Assembly: GCA_037176725.1 (NCBI GenBank)
Contig: JAZBRS010000049.1
Coordinates: 10,186,001-10,250,000, forward strand
From: Posidonia oceanica
Taxonomy: Eukaryota; Streptophyta; Magnoliopsida; Alismatales; Posidoniaceae
DNA: 64,000 bases
Reading direction: 5' to 3'
The notes under the pieces were generated by a model. The model did no database searches, had not been told where the DNA came from, and saw only the letters and a list, made by a program, of their open reading frames with translations. Positions within the stretch are counted from its first letter, which is position 1. The number at the start of each line of letters is the position of its first letter. Made by a program: the position numbers and the translations under genes. This document shows, in pieces, positions 8,964 through 19,926 of this stretch.

Positions 8964-11900
8964 AGAAGGAATGGCCAGATAAACCGACTGATATGCTGTT
9001 GCATTGGGCTGGCTTTCACTGCAAGTCTGAACTACCCCTGTCGTGCCCGACTGTTCCTCGTCCGAGTAGTAGTCCTCAACGCAAACCCAGTCCTCCTCCG
9101 GTGGCAGAGAGCTTTGGCACGGCTCCGGCTGCACTACGGCTTGAACTGCACCTGAATCCAGGATACCTGCGCTCGTGAAGTTGGCCAAGCTCCGAGGTAT
9201 GACCATTCTCTGATTCTTTGCTTGCGGGCGCTTGCCTTTATCGGAGTGAGGGTCGTAACCTAGACCCTCGTTGTCTCTTCGTTCTTCCGCCGTGATTGGT
9301 TCGGCGATTCCTTGGCCATGTCGCCCGAGCGGTGTCCCTTTGACGTAGCCCCACCTGTGACAAACGTTCTCGACCATCTGAAAGGGGTTGTTGTGAACGG
9401 CCAAGGAGTTGACACGTTCAAGATCTGGTAAAAAGTTAACCGGCTCGCACCAATTAACGCGATACAAGGCGTTTGAGAGATCAGGATCAAAGGGGACAGT
9501 CCGCGAAGAGATAGAGGAAACCGCCTCGATCCGCTCCTTCTCAAAATTCTCCGCCATGACAACGATAACATCGTCACCTCGGTGGAACTTGATCATGCGA
9601 TGGAGGGTCGAGGGGATAACCTGATGCTTGTGGAGCCAAGGGCGCCCAAGCAGAAAGTTGAAGTTAGGTTCCAAGTCGACGACGTAGAATTCCACATCGA
9701 ATGTGACCGGACCAATGGTAAGAGGAATAATCAAAATCCCTAGAGCGTCATGGTGAGTGTTATCAAAAGCTGTCATTCCCTTTACAGCTGGAGTAATGTC
9801 CTCGACCTTGAATCCGAGCTTGGTTGCTGTTCGCAAGGGACAGACGTTAAGGCCTGACCCATTATCGACCAGTGCAAGGGGAATGCGAAAGTTCTTGAAT
9901 TGTACCGTGACGAACAAGGGTTGGTTGTGATTAATCCCCGCCGGAGGCAGTTCATCACTCATGAAAGTGATGACCTGGGGCTCCGCGATCATCCCGACCA
10001 TGCTTTCCAAGGCGGCAGGTTCTATGGCTTGGGACACACGGGCGGCTTGGAACACGCGAAGGAAGGCCTCGCGATGCTCAGCAGAAGTGTGTATCAGGTC
10101 CCAGATGGATATGTCGGCTTTAACTTTTTTGAGCTGGGATGTGATGTCGGCTTTAGGCTGGCATTTCTTGGTAGCAGGTGGTGCGGTTGTAGGGACAGGT
10201 TCAGCTATGGTGGATTCAAGAGGCTGGCCTGAAGGTAGTGGGACTGTAGGCTGGACTGAAGGCAAAGGTATTGTAGGCTCCGGGTGGCTAGGTCTGGTTA
10301 CTGGAGCTGGAGGTCTGTAGACCCTCCCCGATCGCGTCACTTCCGCACACATTTCTGTGGCGTAGCTGTAGGGTACGCGATGGGTATCTTGGGTTAGGTT
10401 AATAACCACGGGAGCGCGTGCGGCGAGCACGAGAGGGGCTACAGGCTGAGGAGGGCATGGGTAGGAGGGTAGTTGGGAAGGCAAGCTAGGTGGGGACTGA
10501 GGTCTTGCTAGTAGGTGCACGGGAAGCTCTGGCTGAGGTCTGGCTAGGAGATGTATTGGGGCTTGGGCCCAGGAAAGCATGGCGGCTGATGCAGGAGAAC
10601 GCTCCGGCCTGGTGCGCGGTCGGATCATATGGACGCCCGACTCGGAACCGGCGACAGCTGCAAGATAGAGAGAGACTGGAAAGGGAGCAGAAACATCATG
10701 GATAAGCTCGGAAGGATCTACCACAGATGTGAGAGACCCAGAAGGAAACAAGGAGTGAATTCCTGAGGTCCCTGCGCCTCCTGAATAGGAGTGCTCCGGC
10801 AGGGGTCGGCGGACAACATTAGCTGGGGTAGATGCTGATGCAGGTGCATGAGATGGTGCAGAAGTGGATGCCTCGTGCGTGTCGATCACAATCATTCCCG
10901 ATTCGATCAAGTCCTGGATAGCATTCCGGAGAGTGAAACAACTATCAGTTGAATGCCCGACGCTTCGATGAAAGTCGCAGAAAAGGTTCGCCTTAAACCA
11001 ATGCGGTAGTGGGTTTGGTGGCGGGCGAACCTCCAGAAATCTCAGGAGCGACGCAACCTTCGGGAGGACGGCAGTGAGCGGTTCCACCAGTGGGGCGAAC
11101 TTCCGCTTCTCCATGGGTGGCCGTCTCGGCCTCTGGAATTGTCCTTGCTGAACCGGTGCGGCAGGATAGACCGGTCGAGCGGTGGTAGTGATTTGTGGTG
11201 TAGGGTGTGCCCTAGGTGCAGGTGCGTAATAGATCTGAGGAGGGGCAGGCCGGGACGCCAGACGGACGGGCGCAGCAGGGGAGTCGACGTACGCGACAAC
11301 AGGCTTCGGCGGATCCTTCCTCTTGGGGCGATTGTTGTTGAGACTGCTGTTGTTGTTGATGGCGCTGCTGCTACTACCGTCGTTGCTGGCGGGGGCCTGC
11401 CTGGCAAGCACAGAAAGTGCGGGGAAGTTGCCACTCCGCAACGAACTCTCTACGCGAGTGCCAGCTCGGATCAAAGCAGTGAAGGTTGTGACGGGTTGGA
11501 TGCTAAGCAAAGCTCCGGTAGACGGCTGTGCCCCTTTTATGATGATCTCGATAGACTCTTCGTCGGAAGGCCTATCTTGAACTTGCGAGGCAAGGGCACG
11601 CCAGCGGCCGACGTACTCCCCGAACGGCTCACCCGGATTCTGCTTGGTTGCGATCAAGTCCGCGCGCTTTGGGACCAGATCGAGGTTGAAGGAGTATTGT
11701 TCCAAGAACGCCTGGCTTAGGTCGTTCCAAGTCTTGATCGTAGCCATGTCAAGCGAGGTGAACCACTTGAGGGCCGGACCAGACAAACTCTTTTGGAACA
11801 GGCGGATCAGCAACCTCTCATCCGCCTGGAGTTGGGCGAGATCACCGCAGTACGCCTTCAGATGGGCTATGGGGCAGCCCCTACCATCATACTTCTCAAA

Positions 11901-12980
11901 GTCCGGTATTTTGAACTTTGGGGGGAGTACAGCCTTTGGGAAACAGCAGAGGTCTCGAAACTGGTAGGTCTGGTGGTCCGTGCCCTGCACTAGACGCAGT
12001 GCTTTCTCCAGAACATCCATCCTGTTGTTGATGGGGTCTGGAATAGCTGCTACAGGAGATGGGGCAGCGGGGGCAGGGACCACGTATGCCGATTGGGTCG
12101 CACCGAGGTGCTCCTCCGGATCCACCATCACATCGCCTGGTGACGCAAGGTGATGGCCGGCATACCTGTGCTGTGGTGGAGTGCAAGGAGGGATGCATGT
12201 GGAAGTCTGAGCCTGATGCAAAGGGGGAGGATAAATAGTATGCTGTGCGGTGGGTGCAGGATGCTGGAGCATCAGTGGCCGTACCGGGGCGATGCCGGGG
12301 GACGGGCCTGCGAGATACTGTGCTCCCACCAGTCCGAACGACTGGCCACCAGGTGGCGGAGGTGCATGCTGTGTGAGGTGTGGTGCAGATGCAAGAGGCG
12401 GAATACGTGCCCCCATCGTCGGAACCGTGAGCAGTTGGGACGATGGTCTAGGCGGAAGTGCAGAGTGCAATGCAAGATGTGCGAGAGCAGGCCGCACAGG
12501 AACCTCAGGAACAATAGGAGGGGAAGGAGGGCGGACTGATAGAGCTATACCCTGCAGCCGCTGGATAGTGTCCATCAGTTGCTGGTACTGCTCTTCAGGT
12601 GTCCCGTCAGTGGGAACACTGAATTGCAGTGCCGGCGAGGAACCAGAACCAAGAGATCCGGACTGTCCGGGAGACTGAAATCCTAGGGCGAGAGTCGCCG
12701 CAGCAGAAGAGGGGTCAAAAGTGACAAAACCCTGAGAAGGTGGGGTCAGTGGTGCCTCCAGAACACGTGAAGTGGCCATCAAGATGGACTCGGCGACTGG
12801 ATCAGGAGGAGCGAGTGTCTGCCACTGTCCCACAGCAAACTGGGGTACCCCAGACGACAGAGGGGAAAAGCCTGGCGTCACAGAGGGCACAGAGGGGTTA
12901 GAAACGGGAGCCGGAGGGGCCGGAGCGGGAACCACCTCCGAGGCAAGGGTGAGGGGGGTCTCGACGGTGCGCTGGGCCAT
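8961..12980 (-). CDS. gag-pro: gag-pro of element A: capsid, zinc knuckle, aspartic protease, G-patch-like tail
   Basis: 1339 codons ending at UAG 8963-8961. The ATG at 12980 (MAQRTV) is chosen because it aligns with ATGs in B (37987) and C (56767); the upstream in-frame ATG at 13001 is not shared. The first 300 residues are Pro/Ala-rich. A retrotransposon gag core lies at about 340-460 (FQKSLSGPALKWF, then LSQAFLEQY). A CHHC knuckle CDFHRSVGHSTDSC is at about 668-681. The aspartic protease has LVDNGSG with catalytic Asp near 1039 and a later LLGRPWLH near 1112. A glycine-rich WGYVKGTPLGRHGQGI followed by GLGY (about 1210-1245) resembles the G-patch found after the protease in this lineage. 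The product forms particles and matures the polyprotein. Pol follows in the same frame, so bypassing one stop would give Gag-Pol. Confidence 0.93.
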   Translation of the reverse strand: MAQRTVETPLTLASEVVPAPAPPAPVSNPSVPSVTPGFSPLSSGVPQFAVGQWQTLAPPDPVAESILMATSRVLEAPLTPPSQGFVTFDPSSAAATLALGFQSPGQSGSLGSGSSPALQFSVPTDGTPEEQYQQLMDTIQRLQGIALSVRPPSPPIVPEVPVRPALAHLALHSALPPRPSSQLLTVPTMGARIPPLASAPHLTQHAPPPPGGQSFGLVGAQYLAGPSPGIAPVRPLMLQHPAPTAQHTIYPPPLHQAQTSTCIPPCTPPQHRYAGHHLASPGDVMVDPEEHLGATQSAYVVPAPAAPSPVAAIPDPINNRMDVLEKALRLVQGTDHQTYQFRDLCCFPKAVLPPKFKIPDFEKYDGRGCPIAHLKAYCGDLAQLQADERLLIRLFQKSLSGPALKWFTSLDMATIKTWNDLSQAFLEQYSFNLDLVPKRADLIATKQNPGEPFGEYVGRWRALASQVQDRPSDEESIEIIIKGAQPSTGALLSIQPVTTFTALIRAGTRVESSLRSGNFPALSVLARQAPASNDGSSSSAINNNSSLNNNRPKRKDPPKPVVAYVDSPAAPVRLASRPAPPQIYYAPAPRAHPTPQITTTARPVYPAAPVQQGQFQRPRRPPMEKRKFAPLVEPLTAVLPKVASLLRFLEVRPPPNPLPHWFKANLFCDFHRSVGHSTDSCFTLRNAIQDLIESGMIVIDTHEASTSAPSHAPASASTPANVVRRPLPEHSYSGGAGTSGIHSLFPSGSLTSVVDPSELIHDVSAPFPVSLYLAAVAGSESGVHMIRPRTRPERSPASAAMLSWAQAPIHLLARPQPELPVHLLARPQSPPSLPSQLPSYPCPPQPVAPLVLAARAPVVINLTQDTHRVPYSYATEMCAEVTRSGRVYRPPAPVTRPSHPEPTIPLPSVQPTVPLPSGQPLESTIAEPVPTTAPPATKKCQPKADITSQLKKVKADISIWDLIHTSAEHREAFLRVFQAARVSQAIEPAALESMVGMIAEPQVITFMSDELPPAGINHNQPLFVTVQFKNFRIPLALVDNGSGLNVCPLRTATKLGFKVEDITPAVKGMTAFDNTHHDALGILIIPLTIGPVTFDVEFYVVDLEPNFNFLLGRPWLHKHQVIPSTLHRMIKFHRGDDVIVVMAENFEKERIEAVSSISSRTVPFDPDLSNALYRVNWCEPVNFLPDLERVNSLAVHNNPFQMVENVCHRWGYVKGTPLGRHGQGIAEPITAEERRDNEGLGYDPHSDKGKRPQAKNQRMVIPRSLANFTSAGILDSGAVQAVVQPEPCQSSLPPEEDWVCVEDYYSDEEQSGTTGVVQTCSESQPNATAYQSVYLAIPS

Positions 12981-14304
12981 TGCTGACCGAGAGCGAGTCA
13001 AAACGGGGCTGCGACGAGGGAAAAGGGGACGGGCTCTACGAGGAGCTATGCTCGCAAAGACGAGTAGCTCAGGAAAAGGATGGTCGAGTACAGGTGTCTC
13101 AGCAGAGATGTCAGCAAGGAGAGGAACCCGAGCTCCGGCTAAGGAGATCGCTTACTGAACTCTGTTAAAGACACAACAGGAAACTAGGGTTAGAAAAAGA
13201 AGAAATGCAAAATGCATTAAGTTATGGCATGGATGACATGTATGCTTTCTAGCATGCTCTCTCTCACCAATCTAGTGTTTCCTAATAGGTAGTCTACTCC
13301 GGATATCCACAAGTGTACGGGTCACCGACTCAAGTCAGAAAAGTAGGCTCCCTGTCTAACTCCCGGCCCAAAGCTCAGGTAATGACAGGGTGGTGCGTTG
13401 GTGGCCTCTACCCCGCCAAAGCGTAGGTGGTACCCTCCACTAACACCGACACGACCCCGGACAAGGGGGGACAGACCGACTGACTCACACCATGCCAAAG
13501 CATCGGGGTGAGAAGCCGGAACCGTCCTTCGCAGACTAGTAGGTGGACTCAGAGGAGAAGAATGCATGCCCTATATGATGCTTATGCAAATGATTAAAGT
13601 CTTTTATCTTGCACATTTTATTAACCAAAAGGGAGTGAAGGATTGTTCAGAGTCTCTAGTTGCTCCTAGGAGTTCTTTTACTTGCTTTTTTTAGTTAACC
13701 ATGGGGAGAGCAAACAAGTTTCTACTATCCTAAGCATGGCAAGTGCGAAAGGGAAGAAAATCAGTCAAGCATGGCAAGCAAACAATCATACAACACAACA
13801 AAAGGCATGTGCATGGCATGTGCAAGTGTTTGTGAGCATAATGGTGAAGAAAAAACATTCAGCAAGTCAAAAGGCATGTATGCAAAGTATGTGCGTGTGT
13901 AGTGACATAGCATGGGTGTAAAAGAAGCATTCAACATTCAAAAAGCACGTATTATCGCCAAACAAGTATGTAGACATGCAATGTGCGAGAAATAAAGCAA
14001 TAATAAGCAAGTAAGGCCAGAAAAGTAAAGACAAGTAAGCTGCAAAGCAAATAAAGACAGGGACAAAGAAAATGTAAGCAGACAAGCAAGTTAGACAAAG
14101 CAGAGCAAGGCATGGCAAAACTAAGGCGAAAGCAGCCGAAAGGGGGTGCAAAACCTAAGCAAAGTAACCACGAGGCGACTTGCCGGGTGTTTGCACAGGA
14201 AAAAGAGCAAAACAGGCAAAGGAAACACAAAGGCAAACAAAGAAGGCAAAACCCAAACAGAAAGCGAGCGAAATAAAGCCAAAGCGAAAGCCGGAGTCTA
14301 GTAT
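12981..14304 (-). other. 5' leader of element A
   Basis: A 1.3 kb untranslated region between PBS and gag with no supportable ORF. The block at about 13310-13575 (plus-strand landmarks CCCGGCCCAAAGCTCAGGT, GGTACCCTCCACTAACACCG, GGTGGACTCAGAGGAGAAG) is conserved in C (57110-57390) and B (37430-37745). Such a block may hold dimerisation or packaging signals. Just upstream of gag, in sense orientation, TTGTGTCTTTAACAG looks like a splice acceptor. The rest is CA-rich low-complexity DNA. Confidence 0.7.
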
Positions 14305-14322
14305 TCCCCAGCGGAGTCGCCA
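14305..14322 (-). promoter_or_regulatory. Primer-binding site of element A
   Basis: The sense strand reads TGGCGACTCCGCTGGGGA, one base after the LTR end TACTACA. It starts with TGG, the complement of a tRNA CCA tail. Tat/Ogre elements are reported to use tRNA-Arg as primer, and this 18-mer fits the type. It starts minus-strand DNA synthesis. Confidence 0.88.
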
Positions 14323-14487
14323 CTGTAGTAATCCCAGTGTTCGGATCGTCCATGCACGATGCCAAAGCTCGCGTGCACCGATCGGAATCAGGCTCACTAT
14401 AAGCGGCTACGTCCGAGAAGGAAGGCCTAACTCGAAAACATTTAAAAGAGAGAAAAGGGAAAGAAAAGAAGAAGATAAGACAAAATC

Positions 14488-14497
14488 GGAGTCGCCA
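14488..14497 (-). other. PBS-like decamer inside LTR A
   Basis: The sense strand reads TGGCGACTCC, the first ten bases of the PBS, about 175 bp upstream of the real one and inside the LTR. The same decamer (sometimes ending CT) lies at the same place in the LTRs of B, C and D, followed by a conserved GAATTGTCTTA-like stretch. It may be a second contact for the primer tRNA or a relic of an old LTR boundary. Confidence 0.65.
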
Positions 14498-14677
14498 CCA
14501 AGTCTATTAAGTCGGAAGACGGGGAAAACCAGGGAAATGCGTGAATAATCACGCAAAACCAAGCAAAAGATGCAAAGCAAAGCAATGCAGAAGAAATGAG
14601 ATGCAAATGAATGCAAATGAAGTGACTCGTGCCTAGGACAAGGGCAATATGGTCATTGCGGGCCAAGAGAGGGTAAG

Positions 14678-14760
14678 GACTCCTGTTACGCGCGGGGAAG
14701 GTGTTAGGCACCCCCGACACGCCCGAGAATCGGTCTTTCTAGGCTTACGCTCGCATATGC
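14678..14760 (-). promoter_or_regulatory. Conserved LTR core, copy in LTR A
   Basis: The sense strand carries GATTCTCGGGCGTGTCGG, GGTGCCTAACACCTTCCCCG and GTAACAGGAGTCC in series. The block is the best conserved part of all LTRs here, including the C type whose LTR body differs. It lies about 360-440 bp from the LTR 3' end, in the expected R/U5 zone, so a role in transcription, 3' end formation or strand transfer is likely but inferred. Confidence 0.6.
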
Positions 14761-14946
14761 AGGGAAATGCAGACTTTAGAATGCCTAAGTGCCAATGAAT
14801 GCCTATCTAAATGCTCAAAGGTGTGCTCTAAGTGATGAAAGACGATGCAAGGAAGTAAATGTGCAATCTAAGCGCTCTGCAATGCTGTCTGTGTTCCGAA
14901 CCGTGCGAAGCCTGGCTCGTGAGAACTCCGGACAGTAAGCATCATT

Positions 14947-14957
14947 GCCCTATATGC
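14947..14957 (-). promoter_or_regulatory. Candidate TATA-like core promoter of LTR A
   Basis: Sense GCATATAGGGC, followed by a conserved GCTTACTG(T)C...GAGTTCTCACG stretch. The same TATAGGG-like site occurs at 36059-36067 in B and near 58538-58545 in C. Position and conservation fit a promoter about 600 bp from the LTR end; there is no direct proof. Confidence 0.3.
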
Positions 14958-15079
14958 AAGTGCCGGCGAGAAGGCGAAACAGCGAGAAAACCATGCAATG
15001 CAATCGACATGCAAGGGAAAACGGCGTAAAACAGTGCGAGGAACGAAACAAGAATGAGAAAAGATGCGAAAACAAGGTT

Positions 15080-15820
15080 GACATGCAAAATGATGCAAGG
15101 AACGGAACAAGAACGCGAAACGGTGCAGGAAAACGAAAGAAGGGCGCAAAACTGGGCAAGAAAACAAGGGCACGCAAAACGAGACGAGAAAACGAAAGGG
15201 CACGCAAAGCGGTGCGAGAAAACAAGACTGCACACAAAACGGAGCAAGACAAGGAAGCAGCACGCAAAACGGAGCGAGAAAACTTGAAAACACGCAAAAC
15301 GGTGCAAGGAAACTAAAGGGCGCGCAAAACGGTGCAAGACAAAGAAGCGGCACGCAAAATGGGGCAAGGAAACAAGGTTGCACGCAAAACGAGGCGAAAA
15401 AACTAAAGGGCACGCAAAACGGTGCAAGACAGAGAAGCGGCACGCAAAACAGTGCAAGAAAACAAGACTGCACGCAAAACGAGGCAAGACAAAGAAGCGG
15501 CGTGCAAAACGGAGCGAGAAAACTTGAAAGCACGCAAAACGGAGCGAGAAGACTAAAGGGCACGCAAATCGGTGCAAGATAAAGAAGCGGCACGCAAAAT
15601 GGAGCGGGAGAACTAGAAAGCACGCAGAACGAGGTGAGAAAGCTAAAGGACACGCAAAACGATGCAAGACAGAGAAGCGGCACGCAAAACGGTGCAAGAA
15701 AACAAGACTGCACGCAAAACGAGGCAAGACAAAGAAGCGGCACGCAAAACGGAGCGAGAAAACTTGAAAGCACGCAAAACGGAGCGAGGAAACTAAAGGC
15801 ACGCAAAACGATGCAAATGG
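15080..15820 (-). repeat. ~30-bp minisatellite inside LTR A
   Basis: About two dozen degenerate units built on GCACGCAAAACGGTGCAAG followed by a variable AAACAAAG/GACAAAG part. Homologous arrays lie in LTR B (35690-35995, opposite strand) and LTR D (61010-61580). The Cys/Phe/Leu-rich ORFs predicted on the minus strand, with FCVPLLCLA-type repeats, are translations of the array. Confidence 0.88.
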
Positions 15821-18800
15821 CATGCAAATGAGTGTAGTACAGGGGTTCAGGAGGACATACCTGGAGATCCGGGAGTCTGATCGGAGATCTGCTTGGTCTA
15901 TGCTGAAGAGCGCTTCGCTGCAGTCGCCTGGGCAGCTTACTTGAGGAGATCCAACGGTCGGATTGGAAGATATCGCAGCTTCAAGGCAGAAGGGCCAGAA
16001 CAGGAGAGAAGAACAGATCTAAGTGTTTAGGAGGTCCTAGGGGTGTGCTGAAGGTCCTCCCAAGTGAAGGGGAGTTAAAAGTGCCTAGTGTATGCGAAGG
16101 GGATGCTTAAATGCTAGATTAAATGAATGCGGGATGCATGCAAAACGAGAAAAGGCAAAGAGAAGCAATTTGGAAAGAACAGGGATTCAAAAACATTTTT
16201 GAAGAAAGGAAGGGGCTAAAATGCAAATTTTCCAGAAAACAGGGGTTCTGGGGAGTCCGGGAATGCAAGCGGAGGGCCTACATGCAATTTTTGCAAGCAT
16301 AGGAGTTAAAATGCAACTTAGGGGCAAAACAGTCTTTTTGCATAGTTTTTTTTTGAAAGATGCAAGGCTCTATGTGTGATTTTTAAATCATGCAGGGTCT
16401 GAAAATGCAATTTTACATGCAAAATATGCTCTGAGATCACTGACCATGGACTGAAATGCAATTTTTAAAAATGCAAGGTTGAAAATGCAATGCAATAAGC
16501 TAATATGCATGCAAAAGGGCTACTGTCCATTTAAAATGGACTTAAGTGCAAATATGCAAAGCCAGAAGGTAAAAAATGCAATGCAGTATGCAAAATGAGA
16601 AAATAAAACCTAGGTTACTACAGTTCAGAAGACTAAGATGCAAAAATGACAAAAACAGGGATCTGAAATGCAATATAATAAGGTAAATTTCATGCATTAA
16701 AATTAAATAATCTACTGCAGGATTCAGATGCAAAAATTGAAATCAGAAGGGCTAAACTTAAACTTTTTATAACTGGAAAGCACAGTAAATGGACTAAAAG
16801 GCGAATACAGAGAGACACAGATATTTTATGCAATTTAGCATGGTTTTAAATTAAAAACAAAGCAACTTAAATGATATAAGGACCAGAATGTAAAAATAAG
16901 GAAACTTAAGCTAAACATGCAATATTCACACAAAAAACTATACAACTGAGAAAATAAATGAACAGTGGCCGCCGGCGGAGGGAGTACTGTAGCAGTGAGC
17001 TTCCAGTCCTCACCACCGCCGGCACAGGGGGGTTGGGGAAGCGCTGGGCGGCGGAGGCTGTTGCTGCCGTCCGTGCGGAGCTCCGGGGATCATCGGGAAG
17101 CCGTTCTGCTGGTTGGAGCGCTGTGAAGACCGGAGATCGTCGCCGAAGAAGAAGGTCTGACCGGCGAGTCGAAAATGGCGCAGGAGGGCCGGAAGCTTGC
17201 TTCTGAGCGGTGGAAAAGCAGAAGAGGAAGGAGGGAGAGCTGAGGAAGTGAGAAAATACCTTCTCCCGCGTCTGGAATGTGCTCCCGACCTCCGCAGTAT
17301 CGGAGTTGGCCGGCGGCGTCTGTCCGGTTGCAGCGGTGGTCGTCGTGCGCTCGCGGAGGCTGGAACCTTCTCAGGGTGATCCTCCGATGCTCCCTGGACG
17401 ATAGGACGGAGGTTCTGTAGCTCGAGTGAAGGACCGGCTTTTTTGGGTCCTCAGGTTGCTGCCGAAGGTGGGGGGCTCTGTCTGCTGCTCGTCCGATGGA
17501 GCGGAGCCCTCCGGGAGGAAGCTGGAGGTCCGGTGGTGGGTTCTGGGTGTTCAGAAAGGCCGGGAAGAGACTGGAGGGGAAGTTCGGGTTTGGAGTGGAT
17601 TTCGGACAGGAACTGGTGCAGGTGTTTGTGGTGGAGCGTTTCGCCTGTGGTGGGGGAGAAGGCTGAAGGCTGGGCGGCTTAGGGAGATGGTGTCTTGGTG
17701 AGTAACAGGGCCGAGTTTGGGAGGATGTGGTGGACTGTGGTGCGGAGAATTCCAGAAGGGATGCGAGTTGGGTTCGGTCTGGATTCCAGGAGGTTTCCGG
17801 CGAAATGTGGGTTGATTTCTCTGTGGGGAGGAAGGGAGAAGTTGCAGGTGGCTTGGGTGAGATTGGGGGGCGAATTCTGGGCTGTTCTTGGGGTGTTTCG
17901 GGCTCTGGTTCGCTGTGGAAAGAAGAGCCGGAAGTCGGGTGTTTTTCGGTGAATTTTAGAGGAAGAACGGGGCTCTCCCTCGCTGGGGATTCACTGGAAT
18001 GCCTCCTTCTCTCTTCCGGGATCAACTCTGGTTTTCTCCTCTCTATTCCCTCCTCAAATCGGCTCTGATTTCCCCTCCTTTCTGCCTTGAACTCTGATGA
18101 CTTCTCTTCTTGGTTTTGCAGGTCTGCGGCAATTGAATGCCGAGGAGGGGTGGTGGCAGGTGCACGGACGGAGTTCGGCGCGTGCTCGTCCGGCTCGAGC
18201 AGGAGATGGCAGACCGCTGCAGCGTTGCAGGCCAGCGGGCACTGTAGCAGCTGGCACGCGGGAGAGGGAAGGAGGACGACGGCACTGTAGCTGCGGGCCG
18301 GGCTGATGTTTTGAAAAAGAAAAAAGAGAGAAAAAAGGAGAACGGGCTGATGAGCCCAGTAAGGAAGAAAAGAAAAGATAAAAGGAAGAAAGAAAGAAAG
18401 ATGGAAGGAAGGAGGGAAATAAAATAGGAAAAAATAAGATAAAAATAAATAAAAATATTAGATGACTTGGGTTGTAGGTTAGATGTTTAGTTGGATTTTT
18501 TAATGACTGTTTTTAGGTTAATTAGTGTGTTTTAGGCTTGATTAGGGTTTTAGGGTTTTATTTTGTTTTTAATTTGTTTTCCACTTGATTAGGTGTTGGT
18601 TAAGTCTTTTTAAATCGTTTTTAAAATTGTGTTTTCTTGTTAAGTATCTTAGGATGTTAATTAGGATTTTTAGGATTTATTTTTATATTAATTAGAAAGG
18701 GTTTTGGGCTTTTTAGTTCTAGTCTTTTATGTTTTTCTTCCTTAAGTCTTTTTGAACCATGTTTTTGATTTTTATTTGTTAATTCTTCTTGATGTTTTTT

Positions 18801-19926
18801 TTTTAGTTGGATTTTTCTGGTTTGATTAAGTGTTTTAAGTCTTTTAACTGTATGTTCTTTTTCCTTTTTTAATTAAGTTCTTATGCTGTTTCTTTCTTAT
18901 GTTTATTAGGTTAGGTCTTTTACCTCCTTTAATTACTTGTTTTATTGTTTGATTTTTAATTCTTCTCTTTAGGGTTTGTTTTTTAATTCTTTTAGTGGGG
19001 TTTTTATTCTTGGTAGGTTCTGACTTTATTTCAGTTTTTTACTTGATTTTACAGTATTTTCTTTTAGTTTGTTTTGCATTTTTTAGTTTGCATGCTTGGT
19101 TTTCTTTTTAGCTTGATTTAGTTAAGTTTGAGTTTTTTAATCATTTGTTTAATGTTTTTTAGTTGCTTTTCTTGGAATTCTGATTTGTTTCTTTTATGTT
19201 TTGGGGTTTTACAGATTTTTAAGGATTTTCGTGGATTTTTGCAAAAGAAAGAAGAAGAAAAGAAAAAGAAGAAGAAAAGGGGAAAAAGGAGAATAAAAGG
19301 GGAAAGAGATAGGTTTGAGGGAAAAGATTTTTTAAAATTCAGGGAAAATGTTAAAAATAAAGTAAAAATAGGAATAAGATAGAGAAAGGATAGGAGTACA
19401 AAGGGGGCCCACAGCCAAGCCAGAAAAAGGGCAAGAAGGGGATGAAAAGAGAGACGATAATCAGGAGAGAGAGAGGAGAGAGAAAACGATAATCCCGGAG
19501 AGAGAAAACGATAATCCCAGCAAAAGGGGGTCTTAAAGGTCTCGGAAAGGGGTGAAACTTGGCGGGTGCGGGGTCTACGGTTTCTAGTTCTAGTCCCGGA
19601 GTTTTGGTTTGGTTCTGAGGAAGTTTTGGAGGGGTTTTGAGGTGTAGAAAAAGGGTATTTTTGCCTAAGTTTCCTAGGGTTTTTGGGAGGGGTCTGGTTT
19701 GAGATTTTGCAGGCTTTTTGGTGGGTCTGCTAAGTCATCAGGGGTGAGTTTTCCTATGGATTTTGGTGGGTTTTCAGGTTCAGGAAAGGGGGGTAATCCT
19801 AGGTTGAGTTTGGGCTTGTTTTGAAGGGAAAGAAGAAGAGGAAGGTGTGGGTTTGGATCTAGATTCGGGTCCAGCAGCCACCGGAAGGCTCCAAACGATC
19901 CAGCTTGTCAAAATGGGGTGTCAACA

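Larger units (their letters stand above)
1..19926 (-). mobile_element. Element A: Tat/Ogre-like Ty3/gypsy LTR retrotransposon, 3' end cut by window
   Basis: Read on the minus strand, the order is 5' LTR (19926-14324), one spacer base, PBS (14322-14305), leader, gag-pro, pol, an extra ORF, a hairpin and tandem repeats. The 3' LTR and its PPT lie left of position 1. The LTR starts TGTTGACACCCC and ends GGGATTACTACA, the usual TG...CA. The five bases next to the LTR start, 19927-19931 (CATGG), are the predicted target duplication; its partner is off-window. At least 19.9 kb is present, typical of the giant Tat/Ogre group. Both main ORFs are long and open, so this is the youngest-looking coding copy here. 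It is inserted in LTR fragment E in the same orientation. Confidence 0.95.
14324..19926 (-). repeat. 5' LTR of element A (5603 bp)
   Basis: Sense start TGTTGACACCCCATTTTGAC at 19926; sense end GGGATTACTACA at 14324. In sense order: purine/pyrimidine-rich start; an A-rich stretch (plus-strand T-rich, about 19390-18320); a GC-richer block (about 18310-16960); a degenerate TTGCAT-rich block (about 16950-16110); a ~30-bp minisatellite (15820-15080); then a conserved core and U5-like end. ORFs predicted inside, including a 311-codon one at 17090-18025 and a 319-codon one at 14868-15827, are compositional. The LTR is related along its length to those of B and D but not to the body of the C/E type. 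Confidence 0.93.

Noticed and set aside
16764..16780. TTTATAAC-like TATA box in LTR A
   Set aside because: AT-rich background makes such matches common and it is not conserved in LTR B or D.
17090..18025. 311-codon ORF rich in Pro and Ser
   Set aside because: It lies inside LTR A, has no domain, and the matching part of LTR B is not open in the same way.
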